DNA from: Argyresthia goedartella
Lineage: Eukaryota; Arthropoda; Insecta; Lepidoptera; Argyresthiidae
Length of the DNA: 64,000 nt
Assembly (NCBI GenBank): GCA_949825045.1
Contig: OX463815.1
Location: 22,313,231 to 22,377,230 of the forward strand
Direction: 5' to 3'
The translations under genes and the position numbers were made by a program. The stretch's first letter is position 1, and each line of letters starts with the position of its first letter. Shown here in pieces: positions 22,894 to 34,290 of the stretch. The notes under the pieces were generated by a model. That model was not told the origin of the DNA. It saw only the letters and a program-made list of their open reading frames with translations, and did no database searches.

Positions 22894-25800
22894 GTATGTT
22901 TTAGCTACTTTAACACCAAATAGGTAATAAAACAAATTCATTTCAAAGCATTTGTTTACTTTGAAAAGCTCAGAGGGAACAACATGTTTAAATTTTGTTA
23001 GCTCCGTAGCCCAACATTTTTTTTAATCCACTTACAATAACGCCCTCTAGATAAGGCCGTTGCACCTCTTGCATATTAAAGATTGGTGGGCTTCCGCCCC
23101 TTATCGACACTCTGACCGAAAATTAAATATACAGGTCAATTACACTGGTAGGTATTAGTATGGTACTCAACCATAATACTTGACTCAGGTATAAATTAGA
23201 TTTTTCGTTCTCCACAGAAATGGCGTCATTAGCAGCATCCAGTGAGAGAAGAATAATCACATCAGCCATCGCAACTCTCATTTACCAAGACCAGAGCTAC
23301 CTTGAGAATGGTATAGCTTTTGAGGACCTTGTCAAAGCTGCAGCCTCACAAGAGCCGAAGTATGCTAAGAAACATCTAGAGCTCATCGTTCAAAAGGAGT
23401 TGTCTTCGGGAAGTCTTGTGAAGCTGCCGAATGGGAACTTGGCTCTGGGTCCAGCTGACCACGACCCAGATAGCTCTGACAGCTTCAAGTTTGAGTACAA
23501 TGCTGATTCTAATAACACAAAAGTAATTTCATTTGTTAAACACTTTTTAATGATGATGAAAGTCATTGTGAGGAAACCTTCCATAGTTGCGGCGATGGGA
23601 TAGTCCCCTGTCACGCAAAATGGTAATAACTGGTTAAACGTGGCATATCTGTGCTTTGCTATTGAAAAAGCGCGACTATTAGTTTTGATCTATTTAAGGG
23701 TCTGTACCCAAAAGGTGGCAAAAGGGACCCTATTACTAAGCCTTCGCTGTCCATCTGTCCGTCCCATCCGTCAGTGTGCAATTTTATACATAAAACAGGG
23801 GCCCTACATGTAATATCACTGGCCCCTGCAAATCATCAGCATTAAAATATCAATACTGTTTTCGCGATAAATCGTAACGTCCTACATCCATCTGCAATCA
23901 GTAGTAACTGGGATGGAAACCAAGGTCCGACATAATATTATTTTGTGTGCGAGTCTGACCCACACTTACCAATATATATTTTTTGTTTCAGTTGACATCT
24001 TCAGCCAACTCCTCCTGCAGATCATCGCCACAACGAATGAGAGGCAGACCCAGGAAAGGTCAATATCTGACCACCGCCAAAAAAACCAGCAGCTCCTCCC
24101 AAAACTCAGGAGTGCGAGTTGGCGAAAGACGCAAAATGGCCAAGAAGGTATTCGATCCCTCCGACAACAACTTGCCAAGCAAGAGGAAACGAGGACGACC
24201 AGTCGGCTCTCTAAACAAGAGCACAATCAAGAAAAACTCCAACTCACTCAAAGAAGACAAGGAAGATCACGACATACAGTCTGAAAGTCAATCCATCAGC
24301 CATTCACTGGATGGAAGCGATATTGAAATGGATCACGAGGACTCAGCTATTGAGACCTCAGGCGTATGTTCAGTATGCCTGGTACAGAAGACCCGGGGCT
24401 CCAATGATAAGTTGGTAGAATGTCGGGATTGCAGCAATAAGGCCCATGTGAGCTGCCTGCAGTCAGGGTCTGGAATCCTGAAATTGAGGCCGGATAACAC
24501 TTGGCAGTGTCCCCACTGCAAGACGTGTGTAGTCTGCTGTGAGACCAATGATGCTGTAAGATTATTTAGCAATCTACTCAAATACACACCTATACAAGAT
24601 TTAGATTTCTCTTCCGTGCTTCTGACATCTCTTCACTCACATACCACTCGACTCATCCATATTAGCCGATTATCCTCACTTGGTCGTCCGTGTTTGGCAG
24701 GGGGTCTACCGACTGAAATTTGGCCCCCCGTCAGTTACCTGTCTAGTCCACGACTGGTAATTTTTAAACTTATTTAAAAATGGGGAATAATAAAAAGACT
24801 GAATAAAAAACTAACAGCAAAAAGAACAGCGTAAATGAGAATTTACAAAATCTCTGAATTGCGCAAGAAATATACTGAATGGCTTATATAATGGTGGGCA
24901 GGTTAGGTTGATTTAAGTGTGAGAACAACAAAATCCAACGCTCGGTTTGTATTTTAAATTATTCGAATTAAGGTATTCAAGTAGGTAGCTGTTTTTATAT
25001 TTCTAGTCGCGCAATTCAGTAATTTTGTCAGATAAAACCAGTACTTTTGTAAATCAAAAACTGGATTTATGCTCATACGTTTAATAAACATGTATCCTTC
25101 ACAGGGAGTCCTAACAGTCTGCAGCCTATGTTCCGACGCATACCACGCGCTGTGCCACGCCCCACGCATCCCCGAACGCCTCAAAGCCTGGGACCAATGG
25201 GAGTGCAACAACTGTCTCGACTCCAGACCCACTGTCGTCGGCTCCCCAGCCATCATACCCAACAACTTAAGTCCCAAAAGTCCCAATAGTCCCAAAGCTA
25301 TCACCCCCCCTTCAATAGACCCGTTCCTAAAACCATATGAGCAGGAAAGGGCGACGGTGAAGTCGGAAGTGCCGATAGATGAGAATATACCCTCTGATGT
25401 TATTGAGTGGACTAGTGGCGATGTGTATGAATACTTTATGGAGCATTATCCGGAGGCGGCGCCTATATTGAAGGAACAGGTGAGATTGGAATTGCTTACA
25501 AATTACGCAAACAAGAGATTTTGGAGAGCGTCTAACTATAACACTGGGCAACATCTTGATTAATGGAATTGTATGGCTGTTGTGTATTAAAATGCATGGG
25601 ATTCCTTCGTTTGGGACATTTTTATGTTTATATGATTCTAGCTGATGCCCGCAACTTTGTCTGAGTGGACTTTAGCAATCAAAATATAATTCGTCAATAT
25701 GGCCCCGTTATCCCTCTTGCCAACGGGACATAATTTTTTCCGTACCGTTGTCCCCATCGTAGGGATACAGCCAATGGGGACAACGGGATATTAAGATTTG

Positions 25801-28800
25801 ACGTGCCGTTGTCCCCATCCTAGGGATGCAGCCAATGGGGATGTTATGACATTGTCATTAGAATAGATTATTTTATATTGTACATTGCGGCATAAAAAAA
25901 TAATAATGACGAAAATTAAAAAAAAATTAGGTTCTTGGTGCTATCTTCTCTGACGAGCGTATTTCCGAAGCACTGGTAGAGTTAATGGAGTTTCCTTTTC
26001 CTATGCGAGATTCAGCCATGAATCACCACTAAAAAGGAAAATTTCCTTTTTCAATCTCTTAACATAAGCTCAACTCATTAGTTTAGTTGATCATATTTGA
26101 TTTGTTTTTTATTTTTCGCCATGCATAATAAGTGTCTGACTTGTAAAGGTGCGTTATTTTTGCCTACTTACAATATTATATTTGAGTTTGAGTTTGAACG
26201 GAATATTAACGTGCCGTCAACCCTCTAAATCAAATTTTTTAAAAGCTTATTTATTACCGCGTGCAAAAATTTAATTATGGCCTTTTACATGCAGTTGCAG
26301 ATAACAGATGATTTAAGCATCATCCGAGGTGCATGCTGGCTTATGACTATACAATCCGATCCTGGAGCGGCCGACACGTCCACACGCACGACACACATGT
26401 TGTATCGTTGCTGATTCTGGTGGTGCGTGCAGCCTGGGTGGTGGAGCATGTCGTTTCGCTTTTTTTACAGCCAGAGCATCGAACCAGGCCCTGTCGTGTG
26501 CTGTGTGACCTTCCGCGATGACTCTCCTTCAAGGTTCTCGGACAGCGGCGACCTCTTCCCACCTGTTCGGCTTCGATTTGAAACGCGGACGGAAGTCGCG
26601 CTTGACACAATCCTTGAAACGCAACAGGGGTCGCCCGACCGGTCTCTTGGCGTGCGCGACTTCACTCAGGAGAGTTTGCAAACGAGTGCCAGCCGTCTCT
26701 GCTTTAGCATGGCGGTAATGCTGTGCAATTTTGCGGACTTGAGCACCTCCTCATTTGTGATACGGTCCCTCTACGTTATGCCGAGTATGCTCCGGAGACA
26801 GCGCAGGTGGAAGATATGTACGTTCGTGTTTTTTGCGTAGGATATCGAGGTTTCTGCTCCGTGCAAGAGGGTGCTGAGGACACATATGCTTGGTATACAA
26901 GCATTTTGGTCCTCACTGTAAGATGTTTATTGTCTCATACTCTTGTACACAGCCTCGATGCAAGCGAGAATCGGTCTCTACGTTAAGTGAAAGATTGCCT
27001 GACACATGCGACCCCAAGTAGCAAAAACTGTCAACTACCTCTAGAGGAGTACCGTCCAGTAAGATTTCACATTGATCGAAGAAGACCGTTGTGCACGCTC
27101 TTGAGAACTTGTCCATGAGGCACTGGAGTTCCTCTGCGCTGTGTAAAACAAAAGCCGCGTCGTCACCAAATAGAAGACTGCCTGTGTGCAAGTCCTCGCG
27201 AAACCGCTTAGAGTTGAGTAGAGCGATGTTATAAAATTTCCCATCAGTCCTCGTATGTAGATCCTCGCCGATAGCAACTTTTAAAAGCAGCGAGAAGAAT
27301 ATGCCGAACAGAGTAGGTGCCAAAACGCAGCCCTGGCGGACACCTCTGCGGACCTCAAAAAGAGCAGATGTTTCGCCGTTTAACACAACGGCTCCCTTGT
27401 CCTCGTGGAATGACTTGATGAGACTCAAGAGCTTAGGCGGACATCCAACCCTTTTGGGCGCTGTGTATTGCCCCTCTCTACTTACCGTGTTGAAGGCCTT
27501 GTTAAGGTCAACAAAGGCGATGAATAGAGGGGATTGTTGCTCTCTACACTGAGCCGCACTGAGCCTCAGGATATACCCGGTCGGCAAGTTTCTGGAGTAT
27601 GCCCAGGACTACAAGGGCAAACGTTTTGCCGACGATGCTAAGAAGGGAAATACCGCGGTACGAGTTACAGTCGCTGCGGTCATTTTTCCCTTTATATAAG
27701 GTGACAACATTAGCATCACGCATATCCTGTGGCACGCTTCCTTCTTCCCAGCATTTGCAAAGGTGGTTGTGAAGCACATGTAGAACGCACTTTATTTTGA
27801 GGACTTCTATATGGGTAGTCTTTCCCCGGACTCTTACTGCTCTTCAGCTGTATGACGGCTTGATGTAGTTTCTCTATCTTGGGCATTCTTGGGTTCGGCG
27901 TCTAGCTCGTCATTTTCGGAATTAGATCCACTGTTTCTGGCTGTTTGTCGACTGGACCCGAGTAGAGGCCGGTGTAGTGTTCTACCCAACGCCTGAGCTG
28001 GCGGGTGCTATCGGTGATGATAGTGCCATCAGCCTCTTTTAGAGGCGCCTTTTTTAGTTAAAGGACCAAGAGCTCTTTTAATGCCCGAATAAACTCCGCC
28101 GATGTTACCTGTATCTGCGCATGCTTGGATACTTTGGCAGAGCTACTCCCAGTATGCGTTAGCGTAAAAACGCGTACTACGCTGGAGGGATGCTTTCGCC
28201 TTAGTGAGCTGAGCACGCGCACTAACACAGGGGTTGAGGCGATAGTTCAGGGCAGCTGAGCTTTTATCGTCGATAAGAGGTTGCAGATGCTCTTGGTTTT
28301 CCAGGAACCAGTCTGGGGTTTTAGTTTGCTGGAAGCCAAAGACACTGCCGGCTGTGTCGGTGAAGAGGACTTTAACCCTCTCCCACTCATACTCGATAGA
28401 CGCGGTTTTGTCCCAGGTCTACCTACCTACTTAGAGCACCTTGCTCCCAAAAACCTCCACTATCTCGGGGACTTTGGTCATGCTCAGACACATGTTCTTC
28501 TTTCCCGGGGGATTAGAAGAGTGTTTTTTTTGGGTGCACGGCGAGCCACTGTCACCACCAGGGAGTGGTCACTGTCGCAGTCTGCGCTATGAAACGAGCG
28601 TATATGGAGAGTTTATTTTAAGTCCTTCTTCCGAGTTAGGGCAAGATCGAGATGATGCCAGTGTTTGGAGCGGGGATGCATCCAAGAGACTTTTCTCATA
28701 AACTTGCCTCTAAAATATGTGTTGGTAACGCACAGCTGGTGTTTATACCAAAACTCCAACAAAAGTTGTCCGTTGTCATTTTGCTTTCCCACGCTGTGGT

Positions 28801-31636
28801 CCCCTAGGCAATCAGGCCAGGAGATGATGTCCTATCCCACACGGGCATTGAAGTCTCCCAGGAGAAATAGTCTGTTGCCCGGATGCACTACCCGCACAGC
28901 TTCGTCTAGTTGGTCGTAGAACTGGTCTTTGGCTATAGTTGTTGAGGAAAGTGTTGGAGCATATGCTGAAATAATGGTGACGAACCCGCACGTGGTATTA
29001 AGGCGCAGGACCATTATGCGCTCCGAGATACCCACAGGACTCTCAACCGAGGAGGATAGAAGATAATTCCTGATCGCGAATCCTACTGCGTGCTCGCAAG
29101 TATCCGATGCATCTGTACCCTTCTAAAAGAAGTTGTAATTTGCTCCCCGTATCGACCCCTCATCCTCGATGCTGGTCTCTTGCAAAGAAGCTATAGCAAT
29201 AGCAATAGCTGTTTAGCCTGTTAAGCTCTGCGTCGATGACGGCTGTTGTGCGCAATCTGGTGTTCGGGAAGCCTGTCCTCATTGTTCGGCAGTCCATGTC
29301 GCAAAGCGCATGTAAGTAGGAGGGGGGGTTTTGTGCAACGAGTGCAACAAGAGCTAAATTAAAACAATTTATAGTTAAATTATAAAAGTTATATTTATTG
29401 ATTGTATCAGAATCATTTAAATAATCAACAGGGGCTGATTCTGAAGGGCACACTAACTAAAATTACTTGACAACTTTAACTCCGAGAGCTCTTATGCGGT
29501 TGCCATACCATTTTCAAAGTAACTTTTGAATTATTTTAATGTACTGATGTCCTAATTCAAAAGAGAACTCGAAAATTGAATCTATGGATACCGCATAAGA
29601 GCTGTCGGGGTTAAGGTTGTCAAGTAATTTTAGTGAGTGTATGCTTCAGAATTAGCCACAATATCACAGAGTCAACAATGTAGTAACAATTTAATAATAT
29701 TTAGGCTAGCGCGTCTTAAAAATAAAAATTGTAAAAACACAACTATCACAATTATTAACTTTTATCAAATAATCAACATATTTACAGCTTGACTTTTAAT
29801 TAGCTGAATGATAGTACCCATTATTATGAAAAATCTTCAAGGTGATTGGAATAATTTGACTGGCAGATGTTTTGTAAAAGACAGAGGGTTTGGCGAGGCG
29901 AAATTGAATCAGAAACTACAACTACTGCTAGCCACATAGAAAAATTGGAGCTGTGTATTACATGGCGTGGTGAACTTTATCAGAACAGAGTAAAATACTG
30001 TGGGTTTAGGGGGCTGATCCCCCATTGAAACAGAAACAACGCCTGCTGCTAGACAAATAGAGAAATTGGAGCTGTTAATCTTTTCTGGCGTGGCGAACCA
30101 TGGTGAGATCCTTGATGGGACCATATGCTTATGGTCGAACAAGAGATGAAACCTACGTTGGGACAAGTATGAACAACGCCTTCAAAGACACACAAACCAA
30201 CTTGCAGGGCAGCTTACAATTCCAGAAATAATACGCAAATTAAAAAAGCGGCATGATTTTTGACCAGGATAGCCAGAAAACCGACTGACCTCACTAAGAA
30301 AAGTCAGACTTCGTCGAAAGTCGAAAGACTGATCGCAAGATAAAAATATAAAAACCGGTCAAGTGCGAGTCTAACTCGCGCACAAAGGGTTCCGTACCAC
30401 CGTACAATGGTAGGGATGATGTGGAGTGAATAGTTTGGATTTTACATAGAAAAATGTCGTTTGCAAAGTTATTGATGCGGGTACTTTCACACTCCATGTA
30501 CGTAACCTAACCAGGTGCATTCATAAGTTTGTATGTGGTATTGAAAGAATTGTTGTATGGGAAAAAGCCCCTTTTTAATATTTGTTATAGCGGCAACAGA
30601 AATACATCATCTGTGATAATTTCATCTGTCTAACTATCACGGTTCATGATATACAGCCTGTTGACAGACGAACGGACGGACAGCGGAGTCTTAGTAATAG
30701 GGTCCCGTTTGGCACCCTTCGGGTACGGAACCCTCATAAAGATATATATAAATAAACTGCAACTGGCTGTAAAAAATTACTGCTTTTATAAACTAACAAG
30801 GACTTAGTTTAATGACAACTTACGATTTTCCGCATTACAAGGCTTAACTTACTTCTGATATACATAATGTATGTCCACGATATTTCATTTTTTTTCATCT
30901 CGCACTTAGTCTCTGGAACCCGCCTGTGTTTAGTAGGCGTCTCTGGTCTCACCTCATCATCGATCTTCCTGATAAACTTCTCTCTCGCCCATTTATGCAT
31001 CTCTCTTGTAGCCATGCGCCGCTACCCCTTCCAGGCGGCATTCAGAGGAAATGAAACCTGGCGCGACCTGAACAATGTATTTTATATAAATAAATGTAGC
31101 CCATTAATGTCCCCACCAAGGGGCACGGGCCTTTACTTTGAGATTTTGACATACTCCACTAAGCTGGCGCAGTGCGGATTGGTAGAGGTATCTCAAACTG
31201 CCATATTAGGGTCTCTTGACTCAGGTTTACGATTACTACCACCGAGTGGCGATAGCAGCCGTTACCTACAGCTTAACGTGCCAACCGAAACACGGAAGCG
31301 TCCGAAACATAAACAACATAGACACGGGATACCCATCCAGTACCTTACAGATGTTGCTTAAACCGCTCTATCGTTTCCGATGTGTCGGTACCGCTCGGCC
31401 ACGGGCGCTCTTTTAATACACTCAAATAATTTCAAATTCCCTTTCATAACACCTTAATCTTAACACAGACGTTTTCCATCATTTCCCAGGAGATAGACGG
31501 CCAGGCCCTATGCGTGGCTCGTCGCTGCGACATCGTGAAAGGGCTCGGTCTACCGCTCGGTCCGGCGCTCGCGGTCTATCGGATAGTCGTCAAACTGCAG
31601 ACGAGGACGGACGACTGGACGATGTGCTGGGGCTAA
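22647..31636 (+). CDS. winged-helix, tandem-PHD and SAM chromatin reader, five coding exons
   Basis: Coding exons 22647-22893, 23218-23522, 23992-24555, 25105-25479 and 31490-31636 join without frame loss to 546 codons, 545 residues. Domains: a SAMD1-like winged helix at about 5-80; a second winged-helix/H15-like module at 88-165; basic patches MRGRPRKG and KRKRGRPVG (AT-hook-like) at 200-260; PHD1 at about 309-360; PHD2 at 361-410; and SAM at about 470-540. The first four modules resemble the N terminus of KAT6 (MOZ/MORF, Drosophila enok), which reads CpG DNA and acylated histone H3. There is no MYST acetyltransferase: a SAM domain ends the protein instead, as in SAMD1. I infer a nuclear chromatin adaptor. 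I do not know a gene name for this exact architecture. Confidence 0.88.
23218..23522 (+). CDS. coding exon 2: second winged helix (H15-like)
   Basis: The exon follows TTCTCCACAG. Its first two bases complete the split Glu codon, and the frame then runs through MASLAASSERRI. It encodes an H15-like module (FEDLVKAAASQEPKYAKKHL). It ends at a codon boundary before GTAATT; reading on would only add intron codons. Confidence 0.86.
23698..23770 (-). repeat. dispersed repeat, tail fragment, minus strand
   Basis: Lies in the intron between coding exons 2 and 3. The minus strand carries AGTAATAGGGTCCC and GGGTACAGACCC, the diverged 3' part of the repeat family found complete at 10981-11380. Confidence 0.7.
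23992..24555 (+). CDS. coding exon 3: basic linker and PHD1
   Basis: Starts after TTTTGTTTCAG in phase 0. A Ser/Lys/Arg-rich linker with RGRPRKG and RGRPVGS is followed by a Cys4-His-Cys3 PHD finger (CSVCLVQK, ECRDCSNKAHVSCL, WQCPHC). It ends with the first Cys pair of PHD2, before GTAAGA. Confidence 0.9.
25018..25088. repeat. short repeat shared with 35437-35504
   Basis: Sequence with TTGTAAATCAAAAACTGGAT and CATACGTTTA, found again downstream of the palindrome at 35371-35439. It ends only about 16 bases before coding exon 4. Confidence 0.55.
25105..25479 (+). CDS. coding exon 4: PHD2 and start of SAM
   Basis: Starts after TATCCTTCACAG in phase 0. It supplies CSLCSDAYHALCH and WECNNC to finish PHD2, then a Pro/Ser-rich linker (NLSPKSPNSPK). 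The SAM domain starts with IEWTSGDVYEYF. The exon ends KEQ before GTGAGA. Reading on would give 27 unrelated codons and a stop at 25561, so an internal stop by intron retention is possible but not favoured. Confidence 0.9.
25480..26330 (+). other. first part of the 6 kb last intron
   Basis: Non-coding. It holds a tandem duplication of about 62 bases (CCGTTGTCCCCAT..GGGATrCAGCCAATGGGGA at 25742-25780 and 25804-25841). Otherwise only AT-rich intron sequence. Confidence 0.6.
26330..29330 (-). pseudogene. LINE in the last intron, endonuclease and RT remains
   Basis: Antisense to the host gene. The endonuclease starts near 29300 (diverged TWN-like start, then SLQETSIEDEG, VTIISAYAPT and LLGDFNARVG at 28840). 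The RT lies at 27777-26913: VVTLYKGK, SDCNSYRGISLLS, FVDLNKAFNTV, VRRGVRQGCVLAPTLF, and FGDDAAF in place of FADD. The tail at 26640-26420 has RPVGRPLLRFKDC and NRWEEVAAVREPW. Several frameshifts and stops. The FGDD variant at the catalytic site would by itself be damaging. Probably RTE- or CR1-group; the clade is uncertain. Confidence 0.85.
29433..29657. mobile_element. 225-base MITE with long inverted ends
   Basis: Ends of about 65 bases: GGCTGATTCTGAAGGGCACA.. at 29433 and, reversed, GGCTAATTCTGAAGCATACA.. from 29657. Both continue AAAATTACTTGACAAC and AGCTCTTATGCGGT. The unpaired middle is only about 80 bases. No coding content. Confidence 0.8.
29880..30110. repeat. diverged tandem duplication of about 110 bases
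   Basis: Two successive units contain GAAACwrmAACkmCTGCTGCTAG.., then ATAGAnAAATTGGAGCTGT, then TGGCGTGGyGAAC. The function and origin of the sequence are unknown. Confidence 0.5.
30354..30734 (+). repeat. dispersed repeat, full copy in the last intron
   Basis: Same family as 10981-11380: starts ACCGGTCAAGTGCGAGT and ends GGTACGGAACCCT. The near-complete AGGGTTCCGTACC / GGTACGGAACCCT pair is visible here. Confidence 0.87.
31076..31400 (-). repeat. probable lepidopteran SINE or LINE tail, minus strand
   Basis: On the minus strand: GTTTCGGTTGGCACGTTAAG, then AGGCCCGTGCCCCTTGGTGG, then an AT-rich tail with ATTTATTTATATAAAATA. I recall this arrangement from common moth SINE-like repeats (a phrase like GTGCCCAGCAGTGGGAC before an ATT tail). 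The start is not fixed. Confidence 0.5.
31490..31636 (+). CDS. coding exon 5: end of SAM domain and stop
   Basis: Follows ATTTCCCAG in phase 0. It reads EIDGQALCVARRCDIVKGLG, then LPLGPALAVYRIVVKLQ, the usual second half of a SAM domain. A short tail and TAA at 31634-31636 follow. It joins KEQ of exon 4 to EIDG as in other SAM proteins (KEQEIDG). Only 48 codons plus stop, so it is easily missed. Confidence 0.88.
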   Translation, partial: EIDGQALCVARRCDIVKGLGLPLGPALAVYRIVVKLQTRTDDWTMCWG

Positions 31637-32381
31637 ACAGTTGCTGAGATCACGCACCGAGGGATCCGCACAGATCTCAATTTTTTAATGTTGGAAGTAC
31701 ATTTATTTTTCGGTATTTTCCGTCGAATTCTAACCAGAATAGTTGGTTAGTTTCGGTGACGCCTTCAGAAGGCGGCACTATAGATAGTCAATCCGGGTCA
31801 AGAATGAGTGACTCACATGTGCATACAACAACAAACAGTGTGCTTCGTGGGAGTTGCTCAGAGCCAATCGAATGACTACGATCGCGTCAATCTAGTATTC
31901 ACTGTGAGAAGTTTCAATCAAATACAAATATTATATAAATAGTCGCATTCGAGTATTCCGATTACGACTCAATTGACGTTTATTCACTGTGACAGAAGTT
32001 TTTATGTTTAAATTGGTAGCTTATAAAGTAAACTCTTTTACGCGAGCTAGAATATTATGTATGTTTTATAGTATCATGCTAGACAGCTTAAACAGTCTTT
32101 CTCTCGGACGTATGAAGCGCTGATACTAGATATCAATCCTAGAGTTTGTTTCACCAAGTTTTAATGATCTAGAGCATATTCGGGTTCATAGCTTTATAGA
32201 AAAATAAATATTACAATGTATCATTTACTTATCTTGTAGTAACAAGTTAGAAACAAGTATGTAACAATAAATAAATAAATAACTTACCTACTTCATTTAC
32301 GTTTGTTTTTATAAATTAGTATAAATAAAAATTCCCATACCTAGCCTAACATAGGTATTTACAATATCTTAGCAGTTTGTA
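31637..32381 (+). other. 3' UTR and intergenic space between two convergent genes
   Basis: AATAAA at 32205-32210 is a candidate poly(A) signal for the plus-strand gene. No clear AATAAA is seen for the minus-strand gene. No coding frame or repeat stands out. Confidence 0.45.
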
Positions 32382-32525
32382 CTAATCTACTTGACGACGG
32401 TGCTTCATATAGGATAAAAACACATTGAATATCATGGTTGCAGCGTTGATATAAATAACCCTATACTTAGATGGGAGGTAGTAAAAGTTTATGAACTGTA
32501 CTGGAGGCCAGTATAAGCAGTCCCC
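32382..32525 (-). CDS. Mpv17l2: Mpv17l2 coding exon 3
   Basis: Follows TTTTTTTCAG. It encodes the family signature (DCLYWPPVQFINFYYLPSKY) and the last helix, ending at TAG (32382-32384). Exon 2 to 3 gives VYLGDCLYWPP with no gap. Confidence 0.92.
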   Translation of the reverse strand, partial: GDCLYWPPVQFINFYYLPSKYRVIYINAATMIFNVFLSYMKHRRQVD

Positions 32526-33579
32526 CTGAAAAAAAAAACTATGTATAATCACTGTTACATCATTTAATTATTAGAATGTTTAAATTTGAGTCATTAAGTT
32601 GTGGTGTTTGTTATAGTCATTTTCATAACATCAAAACAAATAAACAGACCAAGCCCTTAAGCCACAGCTATGGAGATATGATGTTTCATCACAATGTTTT
32701 CTTATTACTTAGAGTAGGACATTAAGATAGATGCTCTACATAGTTTTATCTATATTTAAATTAATTTCATTTATTGTAACTAAGAGATCAAGCAGCCCGA
32801 AATCAACATTTTATCATTATTATTATTACTAGTGCTAATTCCTGATAAAAATTGTCTATCTACATTTCTGATAAAAGCACTGCACAGTCTTACATACCAA
32901 ATATACATGCAGGAACTTTCTTTTGATCTCCTCTGTACTCTCTTCCAAAGATTTCTTTTCCAAAATTCCCATACCATAGAAGAAAACAATGATAGTGGCC
33001 GGCGAAGCAAATAACTGGTCCATTAGAATTTTTGTCACTACTGTCTTTAATGATGCTTTAGGTAGAACCTTGTCTAAGTAGACATAGTACCAGTGATGTA
33101 ATGGTCCCATAAATGTACCAACAGCGAACATTCGTCCTGAAATATAAAAATATACTCTTAAAAATATTTTATTCTTTGGAATTTGGTCACTATATTTTTT
33201 TCTTCAAATTATTAGTACCTATAAGTTTCTAAGGTGGGTTGGGTGGCTAGAAATGTGCTACTGTTTTCAGTCCTGCACATCCTGCAGGTCATTCTCACCC
33301 ATTACTGGGAAGAGAGGAATAAAATTAATACATGATACATTGAAATTCACCTGCTCTTTCCCAGTCATATCTGGCAGGAAGGGTGTCTGCATGAAACTGA
33401 ATTTCTTGTTGTACCAAGTCACCTATAGCCATGAAAACTCCTGATGTAATGCTGTTAGTCAAGAATAGGTATTTATTGAAGAAGAAATTCAATCCACGAC
33501 GGTAAAATGACTTCATTCTCCTCTGAGATCGTAAAGGAATCATGGTTTCCCTCAATTTTAAGCGGAGAACACAGAACAT
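32382..33579 (-). CDS. Mpv17l2: Mpv17-like protein 2, three exons
   Basis: Exons 33351-33579, 32898-33136 and 32382-32525 join in frame to 203 residues. Mpv17/PMP22 family of small four-pass membrane proteins. Family marks in order: LFLTNSITSGVFMAIGDLVQQ-like helix; RMFAVGTFMGPLHHWYYVYLD; MDQLFASP; and the signature WPPVQFINFYYLPSKYRV with a final SYMKHRR. RMFAVG..MGP and the ending fit MPV17L2 better than MPV17 or PXMP2. In vertebrates MPV17L2 sits in the mitochondrial inner membrane and supports mitoribosome assembly; I infer the same here. Met13 (33543) is an alternative start that matches vertebrate N-terminal length. No lesions. Confidence 0.93.
32898..33136 (-). CDS. Mpv17l2: Mpv17l2 coding exon 2
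   Basis: Follows TATTTCAG; its first two bases complete a Gly codon, then RMFAVGTFMGP. It ends CATGTATATTTG before GTATGTAAG, in phase 0. Confidence 0.9.
33351..33579 (-). CDS. Mpv17l2: Mpv17l2 coding exon 1
   Basis: Basic N terminus and first membrane helix. It ends GGGAAAGAGCAG before GTGAAT, with one base of the next codon. Confidence 0.9.
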
Positions 33580-34290
33580 GGGAAAGGTAAATACAGATAA
33601 ACTGCTTCACTCTAAAATGTAACTAGCTAGGTACCTAAATACAAATATATCGCAAATCAAGAGAATCCTGTTTCAATTTTGTTTTGAATTTGACTTAAAT
33701 TCTGAGGTTGTATTGAAAAATTACAATAATGACCTTTTATTTGACCAAATTAGAGCCTTATTTGTTACGAAGCTGGGGTCATAATTCGTTACGGTATCAC
33801 TTTGATCACTTGACACCGCTGTCAGTTCTGACTGTCATTGTTCTGAAACAAGACTGATATTTTATTCAATTTATTGTCCGTATTTTAATAGAGTTACCTA
33901 CTTAAAGGTCAATGTAAAATTTAAATAATGTGCCGTTGTGGTTCTTTTAAATTTTGCATATCTAGGTAGATTGGATTAGTAGGTACTAACAATAAGTGTT
34001 GACTTTTGGAGTTTTTGACGACTGACCACTCGACATGGAAGCTTTCTACATTAAATTATATTTTCATTTTGGACGGAACCTGAAAGCTTTCTACATGACA
34101 TTTTGAACAGTGTGACCATATGTGGCAGTTTCCTGCCTTCTGGCAGTTTTAGTCCAGTAATTTAACCTCTGGCAGATTATGGTGACGTTTTATGAAACTG
34201 GCAGTTTTGGGCTGTGTTTCACGACATTAAAATGTAAGGGAAAAAATTATCTAATTTTGAAATTTCAACTTCCACCTTACCTGTGGTCTG
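33580..34290. other. upstream flank of Mpv17l2
   Basis: No gene or clear repeat. The phrase GAAAGCTTTCTACAT (or near) occurs twice at 34040-34100. The promoter of Mpv17l2 presumably lies in the first few hundred bases, but no TATA box is evident. Confidence 0.4.

Noticed and set aside
25480..25563. coding extension of exon 4 to a stop
   Set aside because: It follows a good GTGAGA splice site, breaks the SAM domain, and an exon that completes the domain exists at 31490.
30809..31015. 68-codon minus-strand frame with a possible 5' splice site
   Set aside because: No homology I can name, no partner exon, and it adjoins a SINE-like repeat inside the intron of a plus-strand gene.
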